DNA of 34,180 bases, taken from CAZVFX01 sp964626565. GTDB taxonomy: Bacteria > Myxococcota_A > UBA9042 > CAIXZC01. The first letter of the stretch is position 1. Every line of letters starts with the position of its first letter. Under the pieces are notes generated by a model. That model worked only from the letters and a program-made list of their open reading frames with translations. It was not told where the DNA came from and searched no databases. The stretch covers positions 1 through 34,180 of the forward strand of contig CAZVFX010000077.1 of the NCBI GenBank assembly GCA_964626565.1. Direction: 5' to 3'. A program made the translations under genes and the position numbers. This document shows, piece by piece, positions 24,119 through 32,510 of the stretch.

Positions 24119-27100
24119 ATGAAGCGGATAATGACTGCCTTTCTTCTGTTCTCCCTGGCCGGCTGCTCCGGAACCGGTGAGAGTATCCTGGATCTTGTCC
24201 AACTGCCCGACCCGGACCTGACGGCCGGGGCAGACGCGGTCGATGTGGCCGCAGTCCCGGACAACGGACCAACAAAGGACATCAAACCCACCACTCCTGA
24301 CGTCGCGCCCGAGGACACCGGCTGGGAGCTTCCCTTTGTCGAGTGTGAGCCCGGCTCCGGTTGCTTCCTCGACCCGTGCACCACCAACAATGATTGCAAG
24401 TCCGGTTTCTGCGTGGAACACATGGGCGAAGCTGTCTGCACCACAACCTGCACCGAAGAGTGCCCGCCCGGCTGGGGCTGCAAGCTGGTCGCCGAGTCCG
24501 ACCCGGATGTCCTGTACATCTGCGTCTCCGGCTATTCCAACCTGTGCAAACCGTGTTCTATCAGCAGCGACTGCAAGAGTTTCGGAGGCGCCAATGACAC
24601 CTGCGTCAATTACGGTGCGGAAGGGAGTTTTTGCGGAGGGCCGTGTGAATACGATTCAGATTGTCCCTGGGGATTTGCGTGCAAGGAAGCAGTCTCCGTG
24701 GACGGGGTAGCCATGGATCAGTGTGTTGCCGAAGCCGGAGTCTGCCCCTGCACCGCATATTCAACCGAAAGGTCCTTGTTCACCCCGTGCCAGGTAACCA
24801 ACGAGGCGGGCACCTGCACCGGCAAGAGGGTCTGCACCGACGAGGGGCTCACCGATTGTGACGCCGGCACCCCCGCGCCGGAAGAGTGCAACGGTCTTGA
24901 TGACGATTGCGACGGAGAGGTGGACGAGCCAAGTCTGGTGGATGGGAAATACGTAGAGCACTGCGACGACGGAAACGACTGTACAGCCGACTCCTGCGCG
25001 GGGGAGGCGGGTTGCGCGTACGAAAACCAGAGTGAAGGAGAGTGTGTAGACAATGATGCCTGCACCATCGGCGACCACTGCGAAGCGGGCCAATGCGTCG
25101 GACTGCCTATTGCCTGCGACGACGGCAACGAGTGCACCGATGGACTCTGCGATGGCGTGGGCGGCTGCCAGGCGGTCTTCAATCACGTCGACTGTGACGA
25201 CGGCAACCCTTGTACCGTGGCCGACTCGTGCAACCAGGGTGATTGTACCGGCTTTCCGGTGCAGTGCGACTGTGTCACCGACGATGATTGCAAGAACCTC
25301 GATGACGATGACGCTTGCAACGGAACACTCCACTGTGACACCAGCCAGGTGCCCTATGTGTGTGCAGTGGATGAACCAACGGTAGTGGTCTGCCCGGCAC
25401 CTCAGGACGGGACCTCCATCTGCGTCAATGTGGGCTGCGACCCAGCCACGGGGGAGTGCTCAAGTCTCCCCGACAACGATGGCTACGCTTGCGACGACGG
25501 CGACCCCTGCTCCATCGGGGACAAGTGCCAGGGCGGTGAGTGCCTCGCCGGCGTCCCCGCAACCTGCGATGACGCCAACGTCTGCACTACCGACGTCTGC
25601 ATACCCGGCGACGGATGCCTTCACATGGACAATACTTCCGTGTGCAACGACGGCGACGTATGTACCGCCAACGATGTTTGTGCGGAAGGCTTGTGCGTAC
25701 CGGGAACGCCCCTCGACTGCGCCGACTCCAATCTGTGTACTGACGATTTCTGCGACCCCGCGGTGGGGTGCGTGCACAGTAGTGCAGAGGGAGGCTGTGA
25801 TGATGGCAATGCGTGCACCGCGGACGACTACTGCGCCAACGGCATATGCTTGCCCGGCGTGGGAGTGAAATGCGACGACGACAATCCATGCACCCATGAC
25901 TCGTGCTCCATTGTGACCGGCTGCAGTTACATGGTCCATGCGGGGGTTTGTGACGACGGTGACCCTTGCACGCTGGGAGATAGCTGCGTCAACGGACTCT
26001 GCGTGCCCGGTCTGCAACTCAATTGTGAAGACAACAACCCGTGCACCGCGGACGCGTGCACAGGCGCAGGCCAGTGCGAACATATTTCGCTTGCTGGTGC
26101 GTGCGATGACGGCAACGCCTGCACCGAAGGGGAGCAGTGTTTGGGTGGCGCGTGCATCGGCGGGCTGGCGCTGCAATGCGATGACGCCAACGTCTGCACC
26201 ACCGACTCCTGTGACCCCGCCGGAGGGTGCGTCCACTCCCTCAACACCGCCCCGTGCAGCGACGGGGACCCGTGCACCTTCAACGACAGTTGTGCGGCCG
26301 GCATCTGCTTCCCGGGACCGGAACTGGACTGCAATGACGGCAACCCGTGCACCTCGGATACCTGCACCCAGGCAGGCACTTGCGCCCACCCTTCCATCGA
26401 AGGGAATTGCAACGATGGCAACGCGTGCACCTTCGATGAGTATTGCCAGAACGGCCAATGCACCGGCGGACAACCTCAGGTGTGCGACGACGGCAACATC
26501 TGTACCACCGATTCATGTGACCCCGTGGCCGGCTGCAAGCACGTTCTCAATACCGCCCCCTGTGACGACGGCGACGTGTGCACGCTGAACGACCATTGCC
26601 ACCTGGGGACGTGCATCTCTGCCGGTGAACTGTCGTGCCAGGACAGCAACCCATGCACCGACGACACATGTCACGCAGTAACAGGGTGCGTCTTTTCCCC
26701 CAACGCTCAGCCTTGCAATGACGGCAATGGATGCACCGAAAACGACAAGTGCAGCGGCGGCACGTGCACCGGGGGCGATACACCAGATTGCGACGACGGC
26801 AACCAGTGCACCGATGACGTGTGCGTCGCCGCGGTCGGCTGCGTGCACTTCGACAACAACGATCCGTGCAACGACCAGAACGCCTGTACCGCAAACGAGG
26901 TGTGCTTCGCAGGGGCCTGCGGCGGCGGCGGACCGATTCTGTGTGAGGACAACGACCCCTGCACCGACAATGAGTGCGACCCGGGTTCAGGTTGTGTCTA
27001 TCCCATCAACAGCGGCCCGTGCAACGACGGCAACGCCTGTACTGCCGGCGACAAATGCTCAGACGGCGAGTGCCTGTCAGGCGGACCTATCGATTGCGAC

Positions 27101-27922
27101 GATTCCGACCCGTGCACCGTCGACCAATGCGAACCCGAGGGTGGCTGCTTCCACGATCCGGCCGAGGAGGAAACAGGTTGCGGGGACGGAATGTGGTGCA
27201 TTGGCGGAGAGTGTGTGACGATCCTGGATTGCCCCGCAGCCGAAGGGCATTCGAAGATCTTCACCAGTTCGGGACCCTGGCAGATTCCGGGGGACGTGGA
27301 GAATATCCGCATCATGGTTGTTGGCGGCGGTGGCGGTGGCGCCAAGGGCCACGGGAACGGCGCGGGCTCCGGCCACGTGCGAAAAGCCCAGTTCGAGGTC
27401 ACACCGTGCGAACTCCTCCAAGTCTCCATCGGAGTGGGCGGCACCTACGATCATGCCGGCAACACCACTTCATTCGGCGCGCTGAAGTCTGCCAACGGGG
27501 GTTCCCCCGGTTTGCAGAGCACATCCGGCAGCGGAGCCGGAGGGTCGGGCGGCGGCGGTGCGGGTGCCGCAGGATGCGGCGGTAACGGCGGCACCGGCGG
27601 CTCGGCCGGCCAGGCCGGCTGCACCTACAGCGGTGGTGCGGGCGGCAACTTCGATGACGTGGTCACCGGCTATTTCAAATACACATCCATGAGCCATGCC
27701 GAAGGTGGTAACAAGGGAACCTCCTCCCATGCCGGCGGCGGCGGCGGAGGCGGCGTCTATATCGACGGCGTGGGCACTGGCGGCGGCGACGGCGCCCAAT
27801 CATGGTCCGGCAAGGGCGGTAAGGGCTATGGAGGCGGCGGCGGAGGCGGAGGCTACCACACCGGCAACTACGCCAACGGCGGCAACGGCGGCAACGGGGT
27901 GGTATACGTAGAGTGGGACTAG
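24119..27922 (+). CDS. Giant CTDC-repeat lipoprotein with glycine-rich C-terminal domain (paralog A)
   Basis: A 1267-residue lipoprotein (LAGC, Cys16). GAGGTG at 24108-24113 sets the ATG at 24119. An N-terminal Cys module (~95-285) is shared with the 28048 and 19874 genes and ends in one MopE-type motif (CNGLDDDCDGEVDE). Residues ~285-1040 hold about 27 motifs of the form C-[D/N]-D-x-[N/D]-x-C-[T/S]-x2-x-C, alternating between 12- and 13-residue versions, in the style of Dictyostelium CTDC repeats. The final ~225 residues open KIFTSSGPWQIPGDVENIR and MVVGGGGGGAKG, then long Gly-rich runs, ending YVEWD. This fits the Gly-rich domain family found on secreted bacterial proteins. It is probably a rod-like, disulfide-stapled surface protein with an adhesive tip. 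It is followed 125 bp later by a paralog of almost equal length. Confidence 0.86.
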   Translation: MKRIMTAFLLFSLAGCSGTGESILDLVQLPDPDLTAGADAVDVAAVPDNGPTKDIKPTTPDVAPEDTGWELPFVECEPGSGCFLDPCTTNNDCKSGFCVEHMGEAVCTTTCTEECPPGWGCKLVAESDPDVLYICVSGYSNLCKPCSISSDCKSFGGANDTCVNYGAEGSFCGGPCEYDSDCPWGFACKEAVSVDGVAMDQCVAEAGVCPCTAYSTERSLFTPCQVTNEAGTCTGKRVCTDEGLTDCDAGTPAPEECNGLDDDCDGEVDEPSLVDGKYVEHCDDGNDCTADSCAGEAGCAYENQSEGECVDNDACTIGDHCEAGQCVGLPIACDDGNECTDGLCDGVGGCQAVFNHVDCDDGNPCTVADSCNQGDCTGFPVQCDCVTDDDCKNLDDDDACNGTLHCDTSQVPYVCAVDEPTVVVCPAPQDGTSICVNVGCDPATGECSSLPDNDGYACDDGDPCSIGDKCQGGECLAGVPATCDDANVCTTDVCIPGDGCLHMDNTSVCNDGDVCTANDVCAEGLCVPGTPLDCADSNLCTDDFCDPAVGCVHSSAEGGCDDGNACTADDYCANGICLPGVGVKCDDDNPCTHDSCSIVTGCSYMVHAGVCDDGDPCTLGDSCVNGLCVPGLQLNCEDNNPCTADACTGAGQCEHISLAGACDDGNACTEGEQCLGGACIGGLALQCDDANVCTTDSCDPAGGCVHSLNTAPCSDGDPCTFNDSCAAGICFPGPELDCNDGNPCTSDTCTQAGTCAHPSIEGNCNDGNACTFDEYCQNGQCTGGQPQVCDDGNICTTDSCDPVAGCKHVLNTAPCDDGDVCTLNDHCHLGTCISAGELSCQDSNPCTDDTCHAVTGCVFSPNAQPCNDGNGCTENDKCSGGTCTGGDTPDCDDGNQCTDDVCVAAVGCVHFDNNDPCNDQNACTANEVCFAGACGGGGPILCEDNDPCTDNECDPGSGCVYPINSGPCNDGNACTAGDKCSDGECLSGGPIDCDDSDPCTVDQCEPEGGCFHDPAEEETGCGDGMWCIGGECVTILDCPAAEGHSKIFTSSGPWQIPGDVENIRIMVVGGGGGGAKGHGNGAGSGHVRKAQFEVTPCELLQVSIGVGGTYDHAGNTTSFGALKSANGGSPGLQSTSGSGAGGSGGGGAGAAGCGGNGGTGGSAGQAGCTYSGGAGGNFDDVVTGYFKYTSMSHAEGGNKGTSSHAGGGGGGGVYIDGVGTGGGDGAQSWSGKGGKGYGGGGGGGGYHTGNYANGGNGGNGVVYVEWD

Positions 27923-27964
27923 ACTCGCTTTCGCGTGCAAAGCTGCCTTTCCTTCTACAACCTC

Positions 27965-27995
27965 ATGGCGCTTAGCGCCCCGAATCTGGTATGAT
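27965..27995 (+). promoter_or_regulatory. Predicted promoter with overlapping inverted repeat before paralog B
   Basis: ATGGCG at 27965-27970, a 19-bp spacer, and an extended -10, TG-G-TATGAT, at 27987-27995, 52 bp before the ATG at 28048. A perfect inverted repeat, GGCGC-TTA-GCGCC (27967-27979), overlaps the -35 box and could be an operator or a short hairpin; no T-tract follows it. Prediction only. Confidence 0.42.
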
Positions 27996-28047
27996 GCTGT
28001 CACCCGTGAAGTCGGCTTGAGCCGGCATTTGAAAATGAGGTGGCTGC

Positions 28048-31000
28048 ATGAGACTACTGACAATCGCGCTTCTCCTGACGTCCCTTGCCGCAGGCTGCTC
28101 CGGTAGTGGCGAGAATATCCTCGACCTGGTTCCGCTGCCCGACCCGGACTCTTCCAGCGCAGACAGCTCGGATACCGGTGTCCTGCCTGATTCCGGCCGC
28201 GGGATTGACGCCGTAGGAGGCGACGAGTTGCCTCCTTTCGACTCGGGGTCGGATGTCCCGTTCATCGAATGTGAGCCCGGCTCCGGCTGCTTCCTCGACC
28301 TGTGCGACGACAACACTGACTGCCAGTCCGGATTCTGTGTAGAGCATATGGGCGAAGCTGTGTGCAGCATCACCTGCACCGAGGAGTGCGCACCCGGGTG
28401 GACCTGCAAACTGGTCACTGAGTCCGACCCCGACGTGCTCTATATCTGCGTGTCAGACTACTCCAACCTGTGCAAGCCGTGCTCCATCAGCAGCGACTGC
28501 AAAAGCTACGGCGGCGCGGACGATGCATGCATCGACTATGGCGAGGAAGGCAGCTTCTGCGGTGGAAGTTGCGACTATGATTCCGACTGCCCCTGGGGGT
28601 TTGCCTGCAAGGAGGTCAACTCTGTTGACGGCGTGCCTCTCACCCAGTGCTTCGCGGAAGCGGGGGTCTGCCCCTGCACTGCCAAGTCTGCGGAAAAAGG
28701 GCTGTTCACACCCTGCGTGATGGCCAACGAGTCGGGTTCTTGCCAGGGCAAACGGGTATGCACCGAGGAAGGTCTTACCGAGTGCGATGCAGGCACGCCG
28801 GCCCAGGAACAGTGCAACGGGCTGGACGACGACTGCGACGGGGAAATAGATGAACCAGCGCTGGTGGACGGCAAATACGTCGACCAGTGCAACGACGACA
28901 ATGACTGCACAGTTGATACCTGTGCCGGGGAGGCGGGGTGCGCCTACGAGAGCCTCAGCGAAGGCGAGTGCGTCGATGGCGATGCGTGCACTATCGCAGA
29001 CCACTGCGAAGGGGGAGTTTGTATGGGGCTCCCCATCGCCTGCGACGACGGTAATCCATGCACTGACGACTTGTGCGACGGCATGGGCGGGTGCAAAGGA
29101 GAGTTCAATCACGCCGATTGCGACGATGAAGACCCGTGCACGGTGGCCGATTCCTGCGACCAGGGGGAATGCTCCGGCTTCGCAGTTGACTGTGACTGCC
29201 TCGCCGATGCGGACTGTGCAGAATTGGAAGATGACAACGTGTGCAACGGCACCCTGTTTTGCGACACCAGCCAGGTACCCTACAGTTGCGCAGTAGCGGA
29301 AGACTCCCTGGTGATTTGCCCCGAACCACAGGACGGAGGGTCCATTTGCGTCCAGGTGGGCTGCAATCCCGATTCCGGCGAGTGTACTCAGGTCCCCGCA
29401 CATGAAGGCTTTGCCTGCGACGACAGCGATCCGTGCACCGTAGGAGATGTATGCGGCAACGGAGAATGTCTCCCCGGCGTGGCCGCGCTGTGTAACGATG
29501 TCAATCCCTGCACCACCGACATCTGCATGCCGGGGGAAGGGTGCGTGCACATGGACAGTAACGGGGCCTGCAGCGATGGGAACGTGTGCACCACTGACGA
29601 TGCGTGTGAAGATGGCGAATGCACGGGAGGACCGCTTCTCGATTGTCAGGACGCCAATCCGTGCACCTCTGATTTTTGCGACCCGGACCTTGGCTGCATC
29701 CATGAGCCGGGTGCGGGCGATTGCGACGACGGCAACGCGTGTACCGAGGGAGACCATTGCGCCGGCGGGCTGTGCGTCGGCGGCGCCGGGGTTGAATGCG
29801 ACGACGGCAACGTCTGCACCAAGGACTCATGCTCCCCGGTCACCGGCTGCACTTTCGTCATCCACGCAGGAGCGTGCGACGATGGGGATGCGTGTACCAT
29901 CAACGATTCCTGCATAAACGGTGTGTGCACCCCCGGGATGCAGCTCGATTGCAACGACGGGAATCCGTGCACGGCTGACAGTTGTTCAGATTCGGGAACA
30001 TGCCTGCACTCACCCATGGCCGGCGCCTGCGACGACGGCAATGAGTGCACCATCGGCGAGCAGTGCGAGGGGGGCCAATGTGTCGCCGCGGAATCGTTGG
30101 ACTGCGATGACGGCAATGAATGCACCACCGATGCTTGCGACCCGCTGGGCGGTTGCGTGCACTCGCTCAATACCGCGCCCTGCGACGACAACGACCCGTG
30201 CACCTTCAACGACAGTTGCGTCAACGGCGCTTGCGCACCCGGTCCGCAGTTGGATTGCGACGACGGCAACCCCTGCACCGCGGACAGTTGCCTCGATGCC
30301 GGGGCGTGTGACCATGCCCCGGTGGATGGGGCGTGCGACGACGGCAACGAGTGCACCATCGGCGAGCAGTGCGACGCGGGGAAGTGTGCCGGCGGGGAAG
30401 CAATGCTCTGCGATGACGGCAACGTCTGCACCACCGACTCCTGCGACCCGGTGGAAGGTTGTCTTTTCTCCACCAACACCAACCCCTGCGATGACGGTGA
30501 CGTCTGCACATTATCGGACCACTGCCATTTGGGCGAGTGCATTTCCTCGGCCACGTTAACCTGCAATGACAATAACTTATGTACTGATGATGCATGTAAG
30601 CCGTTAACCGGTTGCGAGTTTGCGCCCAACAACGCACCCTGCGATGACGGTAACGTCTGCACAGAGGTCGACACATGCTCCGGCGGCTTCTGCTCCGGCG
30701 GCGCACCTTCCCCGTGCGACGACTCGAACATCTGTACCGATGACCTTTGCGATGTCAGCCAGGGTTGCATGCATTTCCCCAACAACGAGATTTGCAACGA
30801 CTTCGATGCCTGCACGGCCAACGAGTTCTGCTCCGGCGGTGAATGCGGCGGCGGAGTGCCCATCGTCTGCGACGATCAGAACATGTGCACCGACAATAGC
30901 TGTGACCCTGATTCCGGCTGTATCTATCCCGCGAACAGCGTCCCATGCAATGACGGAGACGAATGTACTGACGGAGACCAGTGCTCCGGCGGCGAATGCG

Positions 31001-31845
31001 CGTCCGGCGCGCCCGTGGATTGTGATGATAGCAACGTCTGCACCACCGATTCATGCGAGGTGGCTGATGGCTGCCACTACGTTCCGGTTGCGGACGATAC
31101 CCCCTGCGGAGTTGAGTTGTGGTGTAAGGCGGGCCAGTGTGTCCCCACCTTGCAATGCCCGGCGGCCGTGGGTAACAAGAAGGTCTTCACCAGTTCCACT
31201 TCCTGGGAGATTCCCGGTGATGTCGACCATGTTCGCATCGTGGTGGTAGGCGGTGGCGGCGGCGGCGCCAAAGGTCACGGCAACGGTGCCGGCTCCGGTC
31301 ACGTGCGCAAAGGCGAGTACGATGTAGCCCCGTGTGACACCATCCAGATTACTGTCGGCTCCGGCGGCACCTACGAGCATAGCGGGGCCACTTCCTCCTT
31401 CGGAGGTCTGAAGACCGCCACCGGCGGCAGCCCCGGATACCAGAACAGTTCGGGCAGCGGCGCCGGCGGCTCCGGCGGCGGCGGAGCAGGCAATGCCGGC
31501 TGCGGCGGAGACGGCGGCACTGGCGGTTCCAACGGTCAAAACGGCTGCACATACAGCGCCGGGGCCGGGGGCAACTTCGACAATGTGTTAGGTGGATTCT
31601 TCGTGCACGCGTCAATGAGTCACGGCCAGGGCGGCGCCAAAGGCACCTCGTCTCATGCGGGCGGCGGCGGTGGCGGCGGCCTGCTCATCGATGGACAGGG
31701 CACAGGCGGCGGCGACGGAGCCTACTCGTGGTCCGCCAAGGGTGGCAAGGGCTATGGTGGTGGCGGCGGCGGCGGTGGCTACAACGGGCCATACGCCGAC
31801 GGAGGCACCGGTGGCAAAGGTGTCGTTTACGTGGAGTGGGACTAG
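28048..31845 (+). CDS. Giant CTDC-repeat lipoprotein with glycine-rich C-terminal domain (paralog B)
   Basis: A 1265-residue lipoprotein (AAGC, Cys17) with GAGGTG at 28037-28042, five bases before the ATG, the same spacing as paralog A. The architecture is the same throughout: the mature N-terminus (GENILDLVPLPDPD against GESILDLVQLPDPD in A), the shared Cys module, one MopE-type motif, roughly the same number of CTDC-type motifs in the same order, and a Gly-rich domain ending VVYVEWD. Codon usage and many linker residues differ, so the duplication is not recent. Differences concentrate in repeat linkers (for example CHYVPVADDTPCGVELWC near the end of the array), which may reflect different binding. 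No enzyme domain was found. The stop lies 26 bp from the convergent rhodanese gene. Confidence 0.86.
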   Translation: MRLLTIALLLTSLAAGCSGSGENILDLVPLPDPDSSSADSSDTGVLPDSGRGIDAVGGDELPPFDSGSDVPFIECEPGSGCFLDLCDDNTDCQSGFCVEHMGEAVCSITCTEECAPGWTCKLVTESDPDVLYICVSDYSNLCKPCSISSDCKSYGGADDACIDYGEEGSFCGGSCDYDSDCPWGFACKEVNSVDGVPLTQCFAEAGVCPCTAKSAEKGLFTPCVMANESGSCQGKRVCTEEGLTECDAGTPAQEQCNGLDDDCDGEIDEPALVDGKYVDQCNDDNDCTVDTCAGEAGCAYESLSEGECVDGDACTIADHCEGGVCMGLPIACDDGNPCTDDLCDGMGGCKGEFNHADCDDEDPCTVADSCDQGECSGFAVDCDCLADADCAELEDDNVCNGTLFCDTSQVPYSCAVAEDSLVICPEPQDGGSICVQVGCNPDSGECTQVPAHEGFACDDSDPCTVGDVCGNGECLPGVAALCNDVNPCTTDICMPGEGCVHMDSNGACSDGNVCTTDDACEDGECTGGPLLDCQDANPCTSDFCDPDLGCIHEPGAGDCDDGNACTEGDHCAGGLCVGGAGVECDDGNVCTKDSCSPVTGCTFVIHAGACDDGDACTINDSCINGVCTPGMQLDCNDGNPCTADSCSDSGTCLHSPMAGACDDGNECTIGEQCEGGQCVAAESLDCDDGNECTTDACDPLGGCVHSLNTAPCDDNDPCTFNDSCVNGACAPGPQLDCDDGNPCTADSCLDAGACDHAPVDGACDDGNECTIGEQCDAGKCAGGEAMLCDDGNVCTTDSCDPVEGCLFSTNTNPCDDGDVCTLSDHCHLGECISSATLTCNDNNLCTDDACKPLTGCEFAPNNAPCDDGNVCTEVDTCSGGFCSGGAPSPCDDSNICTDDLCDVSQGCMHFPNNEICNDFDACTANEFCSGGECGGGVPIVCDDQNMCTDNSCDPDSGCIYPANSVPCNDGDECTDGDQCSGGECASGAPVDCDDSNVCTTDSCEVADGCHYVPVADDTPCGVELWCKAGQCVPTLQCPAAVGNKKVFTSSTSWEIPGDVDHVRIVVVGGGGGGAKGHGNGAGSGHVRKGEYDVAPCDTIQITVGSGGTYEHSGATSSFGGLKTATGGSPGYQNSSGSGAGGSGGGGAGNAGCGGDGGTGGSNGQNGCTYSAGAGGNFDNVLGGFFVHASMSHGQGGAKGTSSHAGGGGGGGLLIDGQGTGGGDGAYSWSAKGGKGYGGGGGGGGYNGPYADGGTGGKGVVYVEWD

Positions 31846-31871
31846 AGAGACGATCTACGCTCTATACATTT

Positions 31872-32198
31872 TCAGGCAGCTTGGGCCAGTGAATATCCGG
31901 CCGCACCCCAGGCGACAACTCCGCCGCCCAGAACCGACGTGTTCCAGTAGCCTCTCTGCCTGTATTCCGCTACCCGACCGGCAGCGCTTCCTTCGCCCAG
32001 TCAGGCGCAATAGAAGATGATCTCCTGGTCTGTGCTCAAAGCGGGAGTTATCGATTCGAAATCAGCGAGAGAAATGGCGCCCGTCAGAGCCACCCTCCGG
32101 AACTTCTCATCGCTGTCGTAGGCGCATACCAGAAGCGCACCCTCGGTGGTCACCTTATTGTGCGTTTCTCTGGCCGAAACTCTTTCTATGTCCTTCAT
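31872..32198 (-). CDS. Rhodanese-like selenoprotein: in-frame TGA read as selenocysteine 66
   Basis: A 108-residue rhodanese domain if TGA at 32003-32001 is read as Sec. GGAGGA at 32211-32206 is seven bases before the ATG at 32198. The part before the TGA is a rhodanese N-terminal half (ALLVCAYDSDEKFRRVALTG, AISLADFESITPALS, DQEIIFYCA). After the TGA the frame stays open for 42 codons and encodes the expected second half (LGEGSAAGRVAEYRQRGYWN, SVLGGGVVAWGAAGYSL), ending at TGA 31874-31872. The TGA sits two residues after Cys64, where rhodanese relatives have YCAC or, in known selenoprotein versions, YCAU. A SECIS-like hairpin follows. The protein has no signal peptide and should be cytoplasmic, moving sulfane sulfur or acting as a redox enzyme. 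A standard gene caller would stop at 32001 and report a truncated protein. Pseudogene decay is the alternative, but every other residue of the domain is intact. Confidence 0.82.
31968..31986 (-). promoter_or_regulatory. Putative bacterial SECIS hairpin in the rhodanese mRNA
   Basis: On the minus strand a seven-pair stem, CGCUGCC / GGUAGCG (one G-U pair), closes a five-base loop GGUCG. The loop begins 21 nt after the UGA. Bacterial SECIS elements lie just downstream of the UGA, with a short loop starting in G; the E. coli fdhF loop contains GGUC. Stem, distance and loop all fit that description. Confidence 0.7.
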
Positions 32199-32510
32199 TG
32201 TTTTGTCCTCCAGGTCAGTGTTTGTCAGCAACTACCCGGCCACCCTGAGGCGCACCGGCGTCAACGCATATTGGTCGCATTAGGCGGCGTATTCTTACAG
32301 GCCCAGTGCCTGGCAACAGCAACAGTGCAATGAGTTACCGGTAGCCCTTGGCGCAGTTCTTGCTTCGTAAACAGGTGTCAAACAACGTTCGTTCTGGGGG
32401 AGAGCCATGTGTCCCACGTCACGCCCGTCACATACTCGCCGGCATGACCTGTGGGGCGGCAGCACTCCAGTTGGATGAACAGTACTCTGAGGTACAGGGA
32501 GGGGGAAACC
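32199..32510. other. Divergent intergenic region between the selenoprotein and small lipoprotein genes
   Basis: These 312 bases lie between the divergent starts at 32198 (minus) and 32511 (plus). They contain the two ribosome-binding sites (GGAGGA for the minus gene; GGGAGGGGG for the plus gene). Promoters must be here for both directions, but I see no convincing -35/-10 pair. Short frames inside have no protein-like character. No RNA gene or riboswitch fold was recognised. Confidence 0.4.

Noticed and set aside
25460..26473. Long minus-strand frames (here and at 28453-29757, 29646-30863 and 12555-13436) opposite the CTDC and CGDDGCGG arrays
   Set aside because: They are shadows of low-complexity repeat coding; the translations are monotonous and lack start signals.
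28800..31100. Regularly spaced DNA repeats that might suggest a CRISPR array
   Set aside because: The periodicity follows codons for CDDGNxCTxDxC motifs, units vary in sequence and length, and the frame is one continuous protein.
32001..32231. A 76-residue stand-alone protein ending at the first TGA, starting at 32231
   Set aside because: The domain is cut in mid-motif at the catalytic loop and the missing half continues in frame. The Shine-Dalgarno supports the ATG at 32198, so the Sec-containing longer product is preferred.
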